From positions 62,900,720 to 62,964,719 of the forward strand of contig NC_089788.1 of assembly GCF_040412425.1 (NCBI RefSeq): DNA of 64,000 nucleotides, read 5' to 3'. The notes under the pieces are model-generated. The model was not told where the DNA came from and made no database searches. It saw nothing but the letters and a program-made list of their open reading frames with translations. This stretch comes from Macrobrachium rosenbergii (Eukaryota; Arthropoda; Malacostraca; Decapoda; Palaemonidae). This document shows positions 46,771 to 58,646 of this stretch, in pieces; the stretch's first letter is position 1; every line of letters starts with the position of its first letter. Position numbers and translations under genes: made by a program.

Positions 46771-48574
46771 TAGATTAAGAGGATGAACTTGAGACATGGA
46801 ATTTTTTCTCATTTGACTGGATTGTTGTGTCAGCTGAATTGTCTTCTGTTTAATCTTAAGGCTGTTATTCACATCACATGTCTGGCAAGCCAAGATTTGG
46901 AGTATGTTTCTTCTTGAATTAGGAACTTGTTCTTCAGGTACGAGAACAAGTACTTAGAGAATTATACCATTAGCTCAGTGGTGTGGTTAAACTATTTTAA
47001 TAATAATAATTAGGTACCAGTTAACTTTTTATATAGATACAGTTTGATGGCTTGGGAACTGAATGCAATTCCAAGTCTAAGAAACAAAGAAAAAAATAGA
47101 GAAGGTAGAATTTTGGGTGTGAAAACAAAGGTGAATTTGCGTTAGTAAGCCTAGATCTTCTTCAGTCTGCTGTTATCTGCTCAGGTTTTTTTTTTTCAGT
47201 ATGCTGGTGTCACACCAATAAGCTTGGCTTTTCCTTCATTCTGCTGTTATCTCTTCAGTTCGTGTTTCAGTATGTTGTTGTCATTCAGCTCTACTTCAGT
47301 CTACTATGATGGAACCAATTCTTGAAAGACAAACGTTATAGAAACTAGAAAGATTTTTGATTGCCAATAGTGAGAGAGAATTTTAAGAGTTTTTGATCCC
47401 TTCAGGGTTAATAAGAAAAATGTTGGCTTGGCAAGTGTTATGATGGGTTCTCTCAATGAGGTCGAGAGAATGGTGACTAGAATAGTTCTCATACAAGAGA
47501 TGATGAGACCGCCTTGTTAGAAGTGAGAACTCTTCTAATGGAAAGTTTACTTCAGGCAAAGCAGAGTAATTTACCTAGATAGCAGCCACAAGAAATTTAG
47601 GCATATTCTACAGTTAAGCAGACTGTAGGAATAATTATGATGGCCAAGGAGTGCACAGCCCAATAGAATATTGTCAAGGCATAGAATAGAGGACAGACTT
47701 GGTCCAGGAGACACAGTCACTCAACTTGGCAAGGCAACTTGTTGGAATGTGGCCACGGTTTATTCATGTACTCAAATGGTCAGGAGGGAGTTAGTCATCA
47801 TGATGGTTAAGGAGCCAGTCAGGGATGTGCAAGAAGACACCAGTCATGGAGATGGGCTAGTAGTTGGTCAGTAGATACTAACCATGGGTGTTGAGGTGAG
47901 CTAATTTTGGTTTTGAGGAACCCTGTAATTGAAAATTGACCATCTTGATGACAGGGGTTTTTAATAGATTTTACTGTACAATGTTTTTATCATTAGCAGC
48001 AAGTTAAAAGGTTATTAATGATTTAAATATTGCTATGGGCTTGACTAAGGATAAAAAAACCATGGTTGTTTTTATAGAAAACTGATTTTTGTCAAGGAAT
48101 ATTGAAATTGTTTGAGATACGAGTTTCTGTTTCATTGGTCCTCTAGAAATATCTTGGTAGAAGGTCTAATCTTGTATCTTAGACACAAGATTAGACCTTT
48201 ATTAAAAAATTGTTTTCATTTTAATGTGCTGAAAATAGCTTGTCTCTTTTCTTCCATTTCAGCTGCTCAAAAGATCATTTTTCCATTTCTTGATGCTTTT
48301 TATAGTAATTTGTTTGCCATCTACATAAGGCAATAGCATTTCATTAGTTACTACGAAATAGACCATCCCATCTTGGGATAAAAAGTTGTTACTTAGTACA
48401 GTGCTCTAAATACCCTTATGGATTTTACTTGAACCTCTTAGAACATTCCCACAAAACACTTTCTGTTTGAGTTGACTATATCTGCATCATTTTGTTGGCT
48501 GAAGATAACCTGTGTGCTATTTTCTTACTGTATGAAGTTTTTTATGGATTATGGTCCCTATTAATGTAAAGCGT
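46771..48574. other. Intergenic sequence with a SINE tail and local duplications
   Basis: A SINE tail piece (TTAGCTCAGTGGTGTGGTTAAAC) lies near 46972-46994. At about 47150-47300 a CTTCAGTCTGCTGTTATCT block is repeated after about 90 bp. No gene is supported; frames at 47671-47874 and 48112-48336 lack recognisable features. Confidence 0.5.
48161..48199. repeat. Perfect 15-bp inverted repeat (hairpin)
   Basis: AAGGTCTAATCTTGT (48161-48175) and ACAAGATTAGACCTT (48185-48199) are exact reverse complements separated by 9 nt. Confidence 0.9.
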
Positions 48575-48937
48575 CTCTATTGGGTTAGTGTCATCAGTCC
48601 ACCTCATTCACTGTAGACATTATGCAAGAGCTTGTGCAGTGTCCTTTTGGCCTGTAACTTTACCCATTTTTTATAATTGTATTTTATGTCCATTCATACT
48701 GCCTTTCTTTCATCTTGCTGTCCAACTTCTCTAACTATTCTTAGTGTAACTGTGGTGTTTGCTCCCCATTTCACTACAGATCCATTTACCTGTACCTCAT
48801 TGAGTTTATTTTCTGCATTTATTTAACTTGCTGTCTAACCACCCCACTCCCTCCCTTCATTGGCTTTAAGTGCTGAATGGCAGACAGTGCTCCAGTGCAT
48901 AGCTTTATAGCCTAAATTTTGTGATTCATTCATTCGA
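48575..48937. repeat. Dispersed repeat family S2, copy 2
   Basis: It matches 20133-20420 in motif order (GGGTTAGTGTCATCAGTCCA at the start, GCCTAAATTTTGTGATTC at the end), with diverged middle sequence and an internal expansion of about 70 bp. Confidence 0.6.
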
Positions 48938-50999
48938 TATAAAATGTCCTTAATTTTTAGAAAGTTAGATTTTAACGCAAATTCAATTTTTTATTTCATG
49001 GATTAATTTTGTAAACTGAAGAATGGCTGCAACCAGTTACAGTAGAGTATGCATATTTTGAAATTTGGTACTTAATTTTTGATGCTTTGAATCACATTCT
49101 CAAGACTAAATATCAAATTGAAATCTGCCAAGTTGTTCATACATCACATTGCTTATTTGTAAACTGTTTATTACAGTAATTCTCAAGTACAACATGGGTT
49201 TGTAATTAGAGGCTTTTCCAAGAGCTGCATACTGGATGTAGGTATTGGACTGTGATAATTTTATTCCTTTTTTGGACTTCTGTTGAGGGCTACTGAATTG
49301 GGTAAGTACTGCACCAAACTATTTTCAATTAACGGATTTTTCATAATAGTGTCAGGATAGATGTGTTGGGAATTGGATTCTTTTGGGAGTAAGGTAAAAG
49401 GTAGTTTATTGTAATTATCTTTTAAGATATAGTAATCCTCTTCTGTCAGCAGTCAGTGGTCAAGGGGCTAATGTAGACAGAGGAATCCACACTACATCCC
49501 TGACCATTACCTTTTGCATTGCTGACATCTATAGGCATTTAACTTTACTAATAGCAAATGCAAGTAAAGATTGGCTCAGTGAGAAAATTCAGTGTTGATT
49601 AGGTTATTGATGAGGCAGGAGGTTTAGGAAAGACGGATTAATTATGTAGGGTGATAATAAATTTGTACACTAAATCAGCCTCAGTACTGCAGCTTGATGT
49701 CTAATTATGATTTCTGTCTTTGTGCTGTGAAGTGTGTTAATGGATGTACACTGCAGAATTTGTTGCATTTTATGGGTGTTCCCTATGATAGGGATCACAC
49801 CTTTGGGGTGTTCCCTATGATAGGGATCACACCTTTGGGGTGTGTGCTTGCTTTTGTGCTGATGGTACTGATGCATGCTAAGCTGTAGAAAACTTTGTGT
49901 TGCCCCTAGCCAAGAGTACATAGTTTAGGCATGCTAGGCTACATACTCTGATGAAGTCCGAAAGAGACATATTTTCCCTGTTAGTATTGTATTTTCTATT
50001 ATGTATTTAAATGTTATTTCTTGGAACTCTATAGTTTTTGAAGTTGAAGTTAGTGCATGTTTTCATATGCTAGCCAGGTTACAGTTGTATTTCAAGGGAG
50101 CCTGAATGTAGTATAGGTTAGCCTAGTCACTATTTCTGACTAAACTTTGGATATATTTGTACCCCCATGGACCTATAAGTGCAAATAATTGAATGGTTAA
50201 TGTACTTAGATTGCTAATGTATATGTATGGAAATTTCTGTCAGTTTAAATTATTTTGGACAGAAATTTTGCTGCCTGATTATGGTCCCTTGAATAATTGA
50301 TATATTAGAAAAGTGTTGAGTAGCTTTTCCTTAGAAATTTTTGAGCCATTGCTGTGTATCTCCTGAACAGGAATACAGACCTTGGATTTAATAAGCCTTC
50401 ATAGAGCTTGTAAGTTGGTTGAAAGATAAGCATTTATTTACAAATCTCAAATTTGGATTGTAATATAAATCCAAATTGGTTTTTGTCTCGGATGCCCAGA
50501 CTTGAAGTTTGAGTTTCAGATGCTGTAGAAATTATTGCCTACTATTGTAATTTTTTGATACTTTTGGCTTGTTTAACCAATTCCGGAAGAGAGTCTCTTG
50601 CTTGTTTACTACCAATAATTTTTTGTGGATGTTGGTATTTGAATATGCTATTCAGAGTTTTAGGTTGGTATTTTTAGTAATTTGTAATTGTTCGTATGGG
50701 AATAAAAACAATCACATTTTATGTAAGAGTATCCTTCATTGTGAGCTGGAAACAGTTGTTGAATTGGTAACAAGATGGGTTTGCTGGTTGTTACGTGTGA
50801 TGAGTGGGGAAATAATCTTCACTCACTTGCTATTACAAGCCCTTATTCTTTCTTTGGCCATCATCTAGTGTGACATCATGATGTACTCTTTGCTAGACTG
50901 TCTGTTGAACTGAAAATTTTTTTTTTTTGCATGCTTGTTATTGTTTTTGGTGAATGAGAAAAGGATAGACACATTTATGACCCCTCTGAATATTGATTT
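48938..50999. other. Intergenic AT-rich sequence with one short tandem repeat
   Basis: Two copies of a 32-bp unit (GTGTTCCCTATGATAGGGAT then CACACCTTTGGG) occupy about 49777-49840; the unit itself contains the palindrome CCCTATGATAGGG. No gene or known element was recognised elsewhere. Confidence 0.55.
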
Positions 51000-53900
51000 A
51001 CTAAAATTTTTTAAATTCTGTAGGGGGCAAATCTTGTCTTTTCCTCAATAAGGAGTGCATGGTCAGTCCCCCTCAAGGTGGAAGAAGTATAGTAGGAAGG
51101 AGGATAGGAAGCATTTGCTGGTCCCCTGAAAGGGAGTAATACATTGCAGAATCCTTTCAGTTCTTTTTCTCCTGCTTTTCCTGTGGTTTTTTCCTTCATT
51201 TTGTGCACATTGCTTCCCTGTTGGTTTTCGGAGGGAATGGTTATGCATAGTAGAAAGGAAGCCTAACCCCCGACCTCTTAGAATGATGAGGCAGGTACCT
51301 GGGCCAGTCTCTCCATTATTGGGACCCCAACCAGTGTACCCTGCATTCCTTATACCATATCTATTGATTCTGCTAATGTTTCAGGTATTTCGTTGTCATT
51401 AAAGCAGCTGTGGCCTTTGCTGAAATTCCCAGGAAGTCCCTTCTTCACAGCATTTCTTGACCACTTAGCATAGGCAAAGAAGTTTCTCTTGCTCTCACTG
51501 CTTCTTTGTCTAGTATTCCAGCATTGGAGGCAAGCAAGGCACAAGCTAGAAAGGGGGAAGAAGTGTAGGTGCTGTTCTTTCTCCATGTCAAGCTCCTTTT
51601 CCTCCATCTCTGCTCATAACTCTCCCTTAGGAGAAAAACAGGAGGAAGTCCAAGGCTTCTCACCCCAAGTCCTGTTGGACCTGCAGTGAGTGCCCAGCCT
51701 CTGGGAGCCATCCTGCTGTTGGGTGGGCTGGCATAGGTCTCAGTATGCTTAATACCTCGTCTTGGCCTACTCTGTCTTGGTCACAAGGTCAGGCAGTGGG
51801 TTTGCACACAGCAGGTCTCTAATTGGTGTGCACTAGTTCCAGGATGATCTGTTTGCACATGATCCAGCCCCTCCTCTCTTGGCGTGTTTCTCGCAACTGG
51901 CCTTGTGGTTGTGCGCACTTGGCAGTGCGTATACTTTTTCACCTCTACTTTCTTCTAGTTCAGCCATTACTGAACATAGGGAGTTGTAATGGTCAGTTGA
52001 CCTCAATTTGGAATTTTATTCCCAGTACAGGTCCTAGGCTTGTGGTGTTTCATGAGGTACCTGTGGAACTGATTGTACACTTTGCTCCTGGGAATGAGAC
52101 AGAAACAGACTAGTGCATCTGCCTCTCAGTCAGGAGAGGATCCACTTCTTGCTGTTGAGGATCAAATGGGATTAAATAGGCTCTTGCCTCAGGAGCTCCA
52201 AAAGTTGAATTGGAGCAGAACATTTGAGAGATTATACTTATATATGAGCATCAATAATCTCAGGGAAGCTTCCAAGGCTCCACACCTAGCCCCAGCCTTG
52301 TCAACAGAGCTCAACCTGAGGTGCAGTCTTGAAGCAAGACCATCAGATAGGTTACTGTGGTTATAGCACCTCGTTCTCAGCTTAGGCCCACTTGCAAAAT
52401 ATATGTTTGCTGCATTACTTGGTTAGTTCTGGCATCCTCTGAGATGCGGTTGCTCCTCCAGGACAGAGAATGCCTGATGTCATTTGCCATGAACTAGGAT
52501 TTGTGGTACACTGGGAGAAGTTGCATCTCTAACCCAAGCAGCAGGCAAAGTACCTGAGCACGTTCATAGACACAGCAACAGCAAGAAAGCTTCCATCTGA
52601 CTCTTGCATAACCAAGCTTAAGAAGATAATTCAGTTCCTGTCTTAATAAGAACAACCAGTTTGGCTCTGGCAGGTTGCCTTGGCCACCTGTCATTGTTGG
52701 AGAAACTTATTCTGTACGGTTGTTTCCACCAACCCTCGCTTCATTGGTAACCAGTTTGGTCAGCACCTAGTGATTCTCTCTCTCAGCTTGTGCCCTTGAG
52801 CGGGGAGATCAGAGGAGATATTGTTTGGTGGCTGAACAAAAAAACCTCAAGGTGGGAGATCCATGGAGCTCTCCTTCTTTCAAAATGCACCAAAGAATGT
52901 TGGGTTGCACACCTAAACAGCTTTTGTGTATTAGGTGTATGGGCAAAGAATGAATATCATCTACGTATCAGTGTACTGGAAGTGCAAGGAGCATTGCTAG
53001 CCTTGGAAACATTCCAGGAACAGCTGATAGGTAACTTGGATGTGTTGATGAGTGACAACACCACTGTAGTGGCATATGTCAACAAGTAGTTGGGGGGACT
53101 GTTTCCATTCCTCTTTTAGTTGGCAATCCAGATGCTCAGTGGGAGGTTTGCCACGACGTCAGGCTGTCAGCTAGGTACATTCTGGGCTGGCAGAACTTAG
53201 TGGCGGACCAGCTAAACTACTGGAGTCAGATTTTAGGGACAGATTGTCCCTGTATCCTAGTACAGAGGGGGATTTTGAGATCTGGAGAACATATGTGATC
53301 ACATAGCTAAACAGAAAGTTCCTGGTGTGCTGTTTTCTCATTCCAGATCCCTAATTAGTGATGGAAGACACCTTCCAACACCCCTATAACAATCTGGCAT
53401 CTATGCCTTTCTACCCTTCAGTGTGATTCATTGGTGATCATCAGGGTTTTGAACACCCCAGGACTCAAGATGACCCTTGTGGTGCTGATGAGTGGTTGCC
53501 CAACCCGCGGACTCTCATGGCCAAGGTGCTGAGAGAGATTCTCTCTGGGCCCACTCTCCTTTGTCAGCCCCATGTTCAGAGGTAACACCAGACTGTTCAC
53601 TCCCTCAAGCTTCATGTGTAGAGATCATCTAGCAGATCCTGTGAGAGAGGCTTTTCTCATAGGATTGTAAAGATATTTGGGTACCTCCACCACTCCTCTT
53701 TGGATGTGTACCAAGGAAAGTGGGCCATCCTCTGTGATTGTTGTTGTAGAAGGACTCTCTGTCCGGTTGGAACATCTGTTCAGCAGGTATGAGACTTCCT
53801 CATTTACCTTTGCTAAGACGAGCTCCTCTCAGTCTCTCTACACTAAAAGGCTATTGCTCGGCCTTGAACTAGGTATTCACATTGGATCTCTCTTCATTTG

Positions 53901-55325
53901 TTGAGTTATCTGTGTTCATGAGGATCTTTGAGCAGTCTTATTCTTCCCAAGGACTTTATTCTCCCAAGAGGAATGTGACTTGCCCTCTGCAGCCTAACTT
54001 AGGTGCTTTACAATCCCTTGGGGAAAGCCTTAACTGAAAGCTCACACTCAAGACTGTCTTCTTGCTAGCTGTAGCCTTGGAAAAGTGTATTGTTGAGTTA
54101 CATGGTTTATCTTGTCTAGCCTGGCTTTGAGAGGGATTGGGATACCTCTTGTTTTCTTTCATTCATGAGTTTGTGGTGACAGCTCAGGCAAAATGCTTTT
54201 GTGCTTGGTGCAAGTCATCAAGTACTATCTGAAAAAGTCCCAACCTCTTCGACCAGAGGGTTGGCAACTTTTCCTTAATTCTGGCAAGCATAAGAATTAG
54301 GTTTCCAAGAACACCCTTTCTTTCCAGCTTCATGAGGTAATCAGATGAGCTTATGACTCCTCTAGTGAAGATGACATTTGTTTAGTTTGGGCAAGAGCCC
54401 ACAAAGTCAGTGACATGGGAACATCCCTCGTCTTTCAGAGGAAACTCAGACAACCTTTGCCTCATTCAACCTGAGGAATGTTGCCCACAAGTCCTGGACC
54501 CGTTCTCCTTTGTGACATATGGTGGGTGCACAGCAGGCTGTACAGGTACCCAGCTCCATTTGGACGGGAAAGTATCTCATCCAAATACTTGCCTTAACGT
54601 AAGTTTGGGGTTTGAATGAAGAGGAGTGACTGGTCTTCCCATTCTTATCCTATAGGGAACAGCATCTAAGATGGATCACCTGCTGGATTGTGCGAAGATA
54701 CAAGTAGCAACACATTGGAGCTAGGTCTTTAAGATGTCTCCCTCTGCTCTTTCCTTTAGCCATATATAGCTGCCTTCCAACTGGTACGCCCGTATGGGGG
54801 TTTTACATGGTATCTTGGTCCTTTCCTTTCTCAAGTGCAGCTCTACACCCACACTCAGACTTAGACCCCTACCACTCTGGCATCCCTAAACCAGACTGAT
54901 GAGGTGGTTAGGCAGTTACAGTAGTCATTACTCACTTTGCTTATTCTCTCAACTGGGATCATAACATTTCCAGGTGGGTGTGCAACCTCCAGTCAGTTTA
55001 CTGAGACAACCTTCCACCTAATGAGAAAGTCTCTTTCATAGAGGAAATTATTTGTATTATCATAGGAACAAATTGCTAAGTTTTTAAAGTAATTTGTATT
55101 TTTCGTAGGTATACAAACCAGTTTTTTATCATAGTTCCCACAGTATCCCTGAGGCCATAAGAAAAAGTGCTTGGTGACAGCACTCACCTTAACTAATAGT
55201 TATCTCACCATGATACCAGGTTCTATGACTTGTTTCCAACTTGTGATGAAGGATACTGTTATATGAAAGGCTGTGCTTTGTAAACCTAAAAAAAGTACAA
55301 TTTATTTTAAAAATCTGTTATATTC
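51000..55325 (+). mobile_element. DIRS-like retroelement remnant with RNase H and recombinase parts
   Basis: From about 52530 frames recall the RT/RNase H part: WWLNKKTSRWEIHG, a segment up to CTKECWVAHLNS and MSDNTTVVAYVNK (53054-53089), the usual RNase H motif with a catalytic-type Asp. From about 53690 the recombinase part reads GKWAILCD-like sequence in broken frames. Then LSVRLEHLFSRYE is followed by VFLLAVALEKCIVELHG near 54060-54110, where the conserved Arg has become Cys. The HxxR place reads AHKVSDMG near 54395. 51350-51700 may be gag-like. The right end at 55067-55325 carries the AATTTGTATTTTTCGTAGGT foldback tip. All reading frames are broken. Confidence 0.7.
55067..55325. repeat. 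Foldback right end, decayed
   Basis: AAAGTAATTTGTATTTTTCG and TATACAAACC at about 55096-55120 pair loosely with GTAAACCTAAAAAAAGTACA and ATTTATTTTAAAAAT at about 55280-55312. The placement 400 bp after recombinase remnants repeats the arrangement at 44767. Confidence 0.55.
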
Positions 55326-58099
55326 TGTAAAAATAATAGTATTGCATAAAGACAACACGCAAGAAATTATTTTTTATTTTGACTTTCATACTTACAAAAA
55401 TTAGTTAAAGCTCCTGACTCAACAGAATAAAACTGTAAACCTCAAATATTTCTTTAAAAATATATTACATTTTATTATTTACATTTTCATATTGTAACCA
55501 TTAATTATAGAACTTCAATTTATGTACATATATAATTTACATTATACTGTATTAGGAAATATAGTAGTAATGGATTAGTTACCATGCAAAATAAGTAATC
55601 AGTTTAACTTACGGCAAGTTATTAAGTATACTGCTTGAAGAATTTCTTGTCAAACACTTTTAATCTTTATTCAGTTGATAATTTTACTTCTAAATAGTCA
55701 CATTATAATGAGAATTCACATTTAATGTTTGGAGCTTTCTTTTTCATTGTACAGTATTTATTTTTCAAGACAATTCATTGCATCACCAACCATAGAGAGA
55801 TTTATGCAAAATATATAATATTTCCAACAACTTTTCTTTGTCTTGTTAAATAACACAAATGCATGTCTTGAAATATTTTTTGTTATTAACTGTATATTTA
55901 AATATTTATTATGATCAGCAAACAAGTCTGTAATTTCAACTTAGGAGCTCCAATTATTAAAATAGAATAAGCTCAATGTAACAAAAAGTTATGTTGCTAA
56001 TATTTTGCTATATAGTGTATGTAATATCAATGGGCAATATATTACACTAAGAATATTTCCAAGTGCAAAAATATAACATGTGCAGTATTATATGACACTT
56101 AAGTATAGTGACTCAGTCAATTACATGAGTCATTGGAGCACTGAAATACAGTGTATTTCTCTCAGACATTTAATGATTTAGTAATGAAACATGCATAGCA
56201 TATTTTAACATATTTTCAGATACTAGTTATGTATCTAAGCATATATCACTTATCATGGACAAGTTAAAAAAGGAAAAGTTTTGGGATAATTTGAGGCAAA
56301 TTTAATTAGACTGTAAGTAATTTTAATGCAAAATAATGGTACGTGAAGATTGTGAAAAGTCTGTACACCATACTGAAACAGTTATTAATTTCCAATTAGG
56401 ATTTCACTGAGTTGGGAAAGTGTAGCTCCTATCAAATACTGCCCTGTACAGAAGGCAGCTTATCCCAGACTAAAAAAGTGAAGAAATGGATATATGGTAA
56501 TTTACCAAATTGTAAACAACATAAGAATTATAGCAAGATTGTCTCACATCACATGACACACATCAATTACAACTATACATTTTTAAAACATCCTATATTT
56601 TTATCTGTATACACCCTACATATTTTTAAATACAATAATACAGATTGTCATACTGGGTTCCCTTTTTCCCTCTAGTCAAACTGTACACCACCATTACAAT
56701 AGGCACTAAACTGACTTCATTACCATTTGAAGAAAGAAGGCAGTCTTTTCAAGGAAAAAAGTTTATAAGAATGGTTATTAAGAAGTAGGTTACCCAGACT
56801 ACTGAGTCACTTTAAGGCCCAAAGTAATTTTTGGCTGAAAATCTAGGTGCTTAATAGACCAAAAGAAATAGATGAAAGTGATACTGTAGAATGCAATGTT
56901 GCTTAGGATGCAAGACTGTTAAAGCCTTCAGCACCACCAACAGTTAATTGCTCAAGTTGCATTGTAGGTAGTACACCTTGTGGATAGACATCATCAAATG
57001 TTCATATATCAAATTTTTACAATGTAGGATTATTCAGAAATTATGTTATAAACTGGACTGGTGTATCTATTGTAACCACTTTTCCAGAAGGAAGGAGAGG
57101 GGGACCTGAAATTAGCATCCTATCATGTGTAACTCTTATATAACTTCCTTAAATACTTTATGAAATTTAAGTTGAAATGTTTTATACATTACATATATTT
57201 GTTAAAATATTTTATACATTACATATATAGATTTTTTATTACTGCTAATATGTACATGAATTATATACATTCATATGTGACTGAAGGTAGATGCAAGGTG
57301 CATAATTTAAACTGAAGTCAGAAACTCATAGTTTCAAGGAGACTAATTAGTTCTAACTTAGTAGTTAATGTATTACCAAGCTCTTTTAGGCACCAAAGCC
57401 TAAATAATAAAGGAACTACGTCCACTGCATAGATCATCTCAAGCCAAATTTTCAAGGAAATATATACAGTACATAAAAATGGGAGTGAATCATCATAGTT
57501 GATCAATACAGACCCAAAGTATAGTAATACAGATTTTTTGCTTGAGTTATAAATTTACATCTATGAGTTATTAATTAACATCTCAGTTACTGTCTGACAA
57601 ATTTTGATCTCAGAACTTCCAGAGACTTCTTTCAATAGTAACTTTTAAAGATTATAAAAATATAAATTAGCCTTGTAAGTTTTGCAACTGGTCCTGTGTA
57701 CTTAAAAAATTTTCCCTGAATCCTGCATGAGACTGGTTATCCCCACTGGAAAAAATTCTGTGATAAAACTTTGATCTGAATAACCTTAGGATTATAAAGG
57801 GTTAACAGAACTGTCTCCCAGGTCATGGCCTTTGGTCTGAGTATCATACTTAGCTCTTGAGTATACAGAATTGTGTGTGTACATTTATTTAATGACAATA
57901 TTTTAATATTGAAACTTTCCATTCAAGCAAGAAAAATTTGAGCAAATAGTGCCTGATATGGAATGTTTACCAACAAGTACACTAATGTAATGTTAATGCT
58001 TTCAAAAAAGTATGTAAATTTTGAAAGAAATTATTACTTATAATTATCTGTTACAAAAACTTCCTTAAGCTTTGCTCATTGAACACTTCATAGTTGTGA
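55326..58099 (-). other. Likely 3' UTR and downstream region of the - strand gene
   Basis: Very AT-rich with no convincing coding frame on either strand. Several AATAAA signals on the - strand (TTTATT on +, for example near 57885, 57232 and 55377) could end the transcript; the true end cannot be chosen from sequence. Confidence 0.4.
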
Positions 58100-58270
58100 T
58101 TAGCATTCACTTTCTTCTTTTATCGGTGTTACTAAGCTTGGTCTTGACGTTTGTGCTGTAACCGTTTGTGATTGGGTCTGCTGTGGAGACTTGCTTATTT
58201 CATTGTCAGCCACTTCATGTTGCTGTTGACGTTGCTGCTGCATTAAAAGTCGTTGCTGGAGCTGTAATTG
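58100..58270 (-). CDS. Proline/serine-rich gene, last exon
   Basis: On the - strand the acceptor CTGTCCTTTTACAG ends at 58271, and the exon starts with CAA in phase 0, matching the phase-0 donor of the preceding exon. It encodes a glutamine-rich stretch (QLQLQQRLLMQQQRQQQHEV) and a polar tail with SKSPQQTQSQTV and PLVTPIKEESEC-like ends before TAA at 58102-58100. The Gln-rich part may continue the helix that ends the previous exon (LASLELLASHYRHQALANAK) as a coiled coil. No domain was recognised. Confidence 0.8.
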   Translation of the reverse strand, partial: QLQLQQRLLMQQQRQQQHEVADNEISKSPQQTQSQTVTAQTSRPSLVTPIKEESEC

Positions 58271-58646
58271 CTGTAAAAGGACAGGAAATAAGTTAAAATG
58301 CTTGACTTTGTGGTGAGACAATGATGTAAGAGAAACTCAGTTAAGTACACAAGCTGATACAAAGAGCATTCACTGTTGTTTTGTTCATGTGGGCCTATCT
58401 ACAGAGCATTTTAAATGTATTGCTAAAGGTGTCAGCACCTAGAAAAACTTGTATAAAAACTTTGTCGTTGTCGGTTCATACTGGAATGTAACTTGATTCA
58501 ATAAATTAGGTACGTGGAGAAATTTTCTTCATTGAAATAACATGCATCATGAATCTAACAACTGAAAGAGACAATTGCAGAAGTGGATGGCAGTCTCTTT
58601 ACAGCTTCTGTGTTAATGTAAGAATTAAATTTTTTTTTTACAGTAC

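Noticed and set aside
49777..49840. Repeated palindromic CCCTATGATAGGG, considered as a start of a repeat-spacer array
   Set aside because: Only two adjacent copies without spacers. It is a simple 32-bp tandem duplication in a eukaryotic genome.
55326..58099. Short + strand frames such as 56412-56675 as candidate small genes
   Set aside because: They lie in very AT-rich DNA expected to be the 3' UTR of the - strand gene and lack any protein-like feature.
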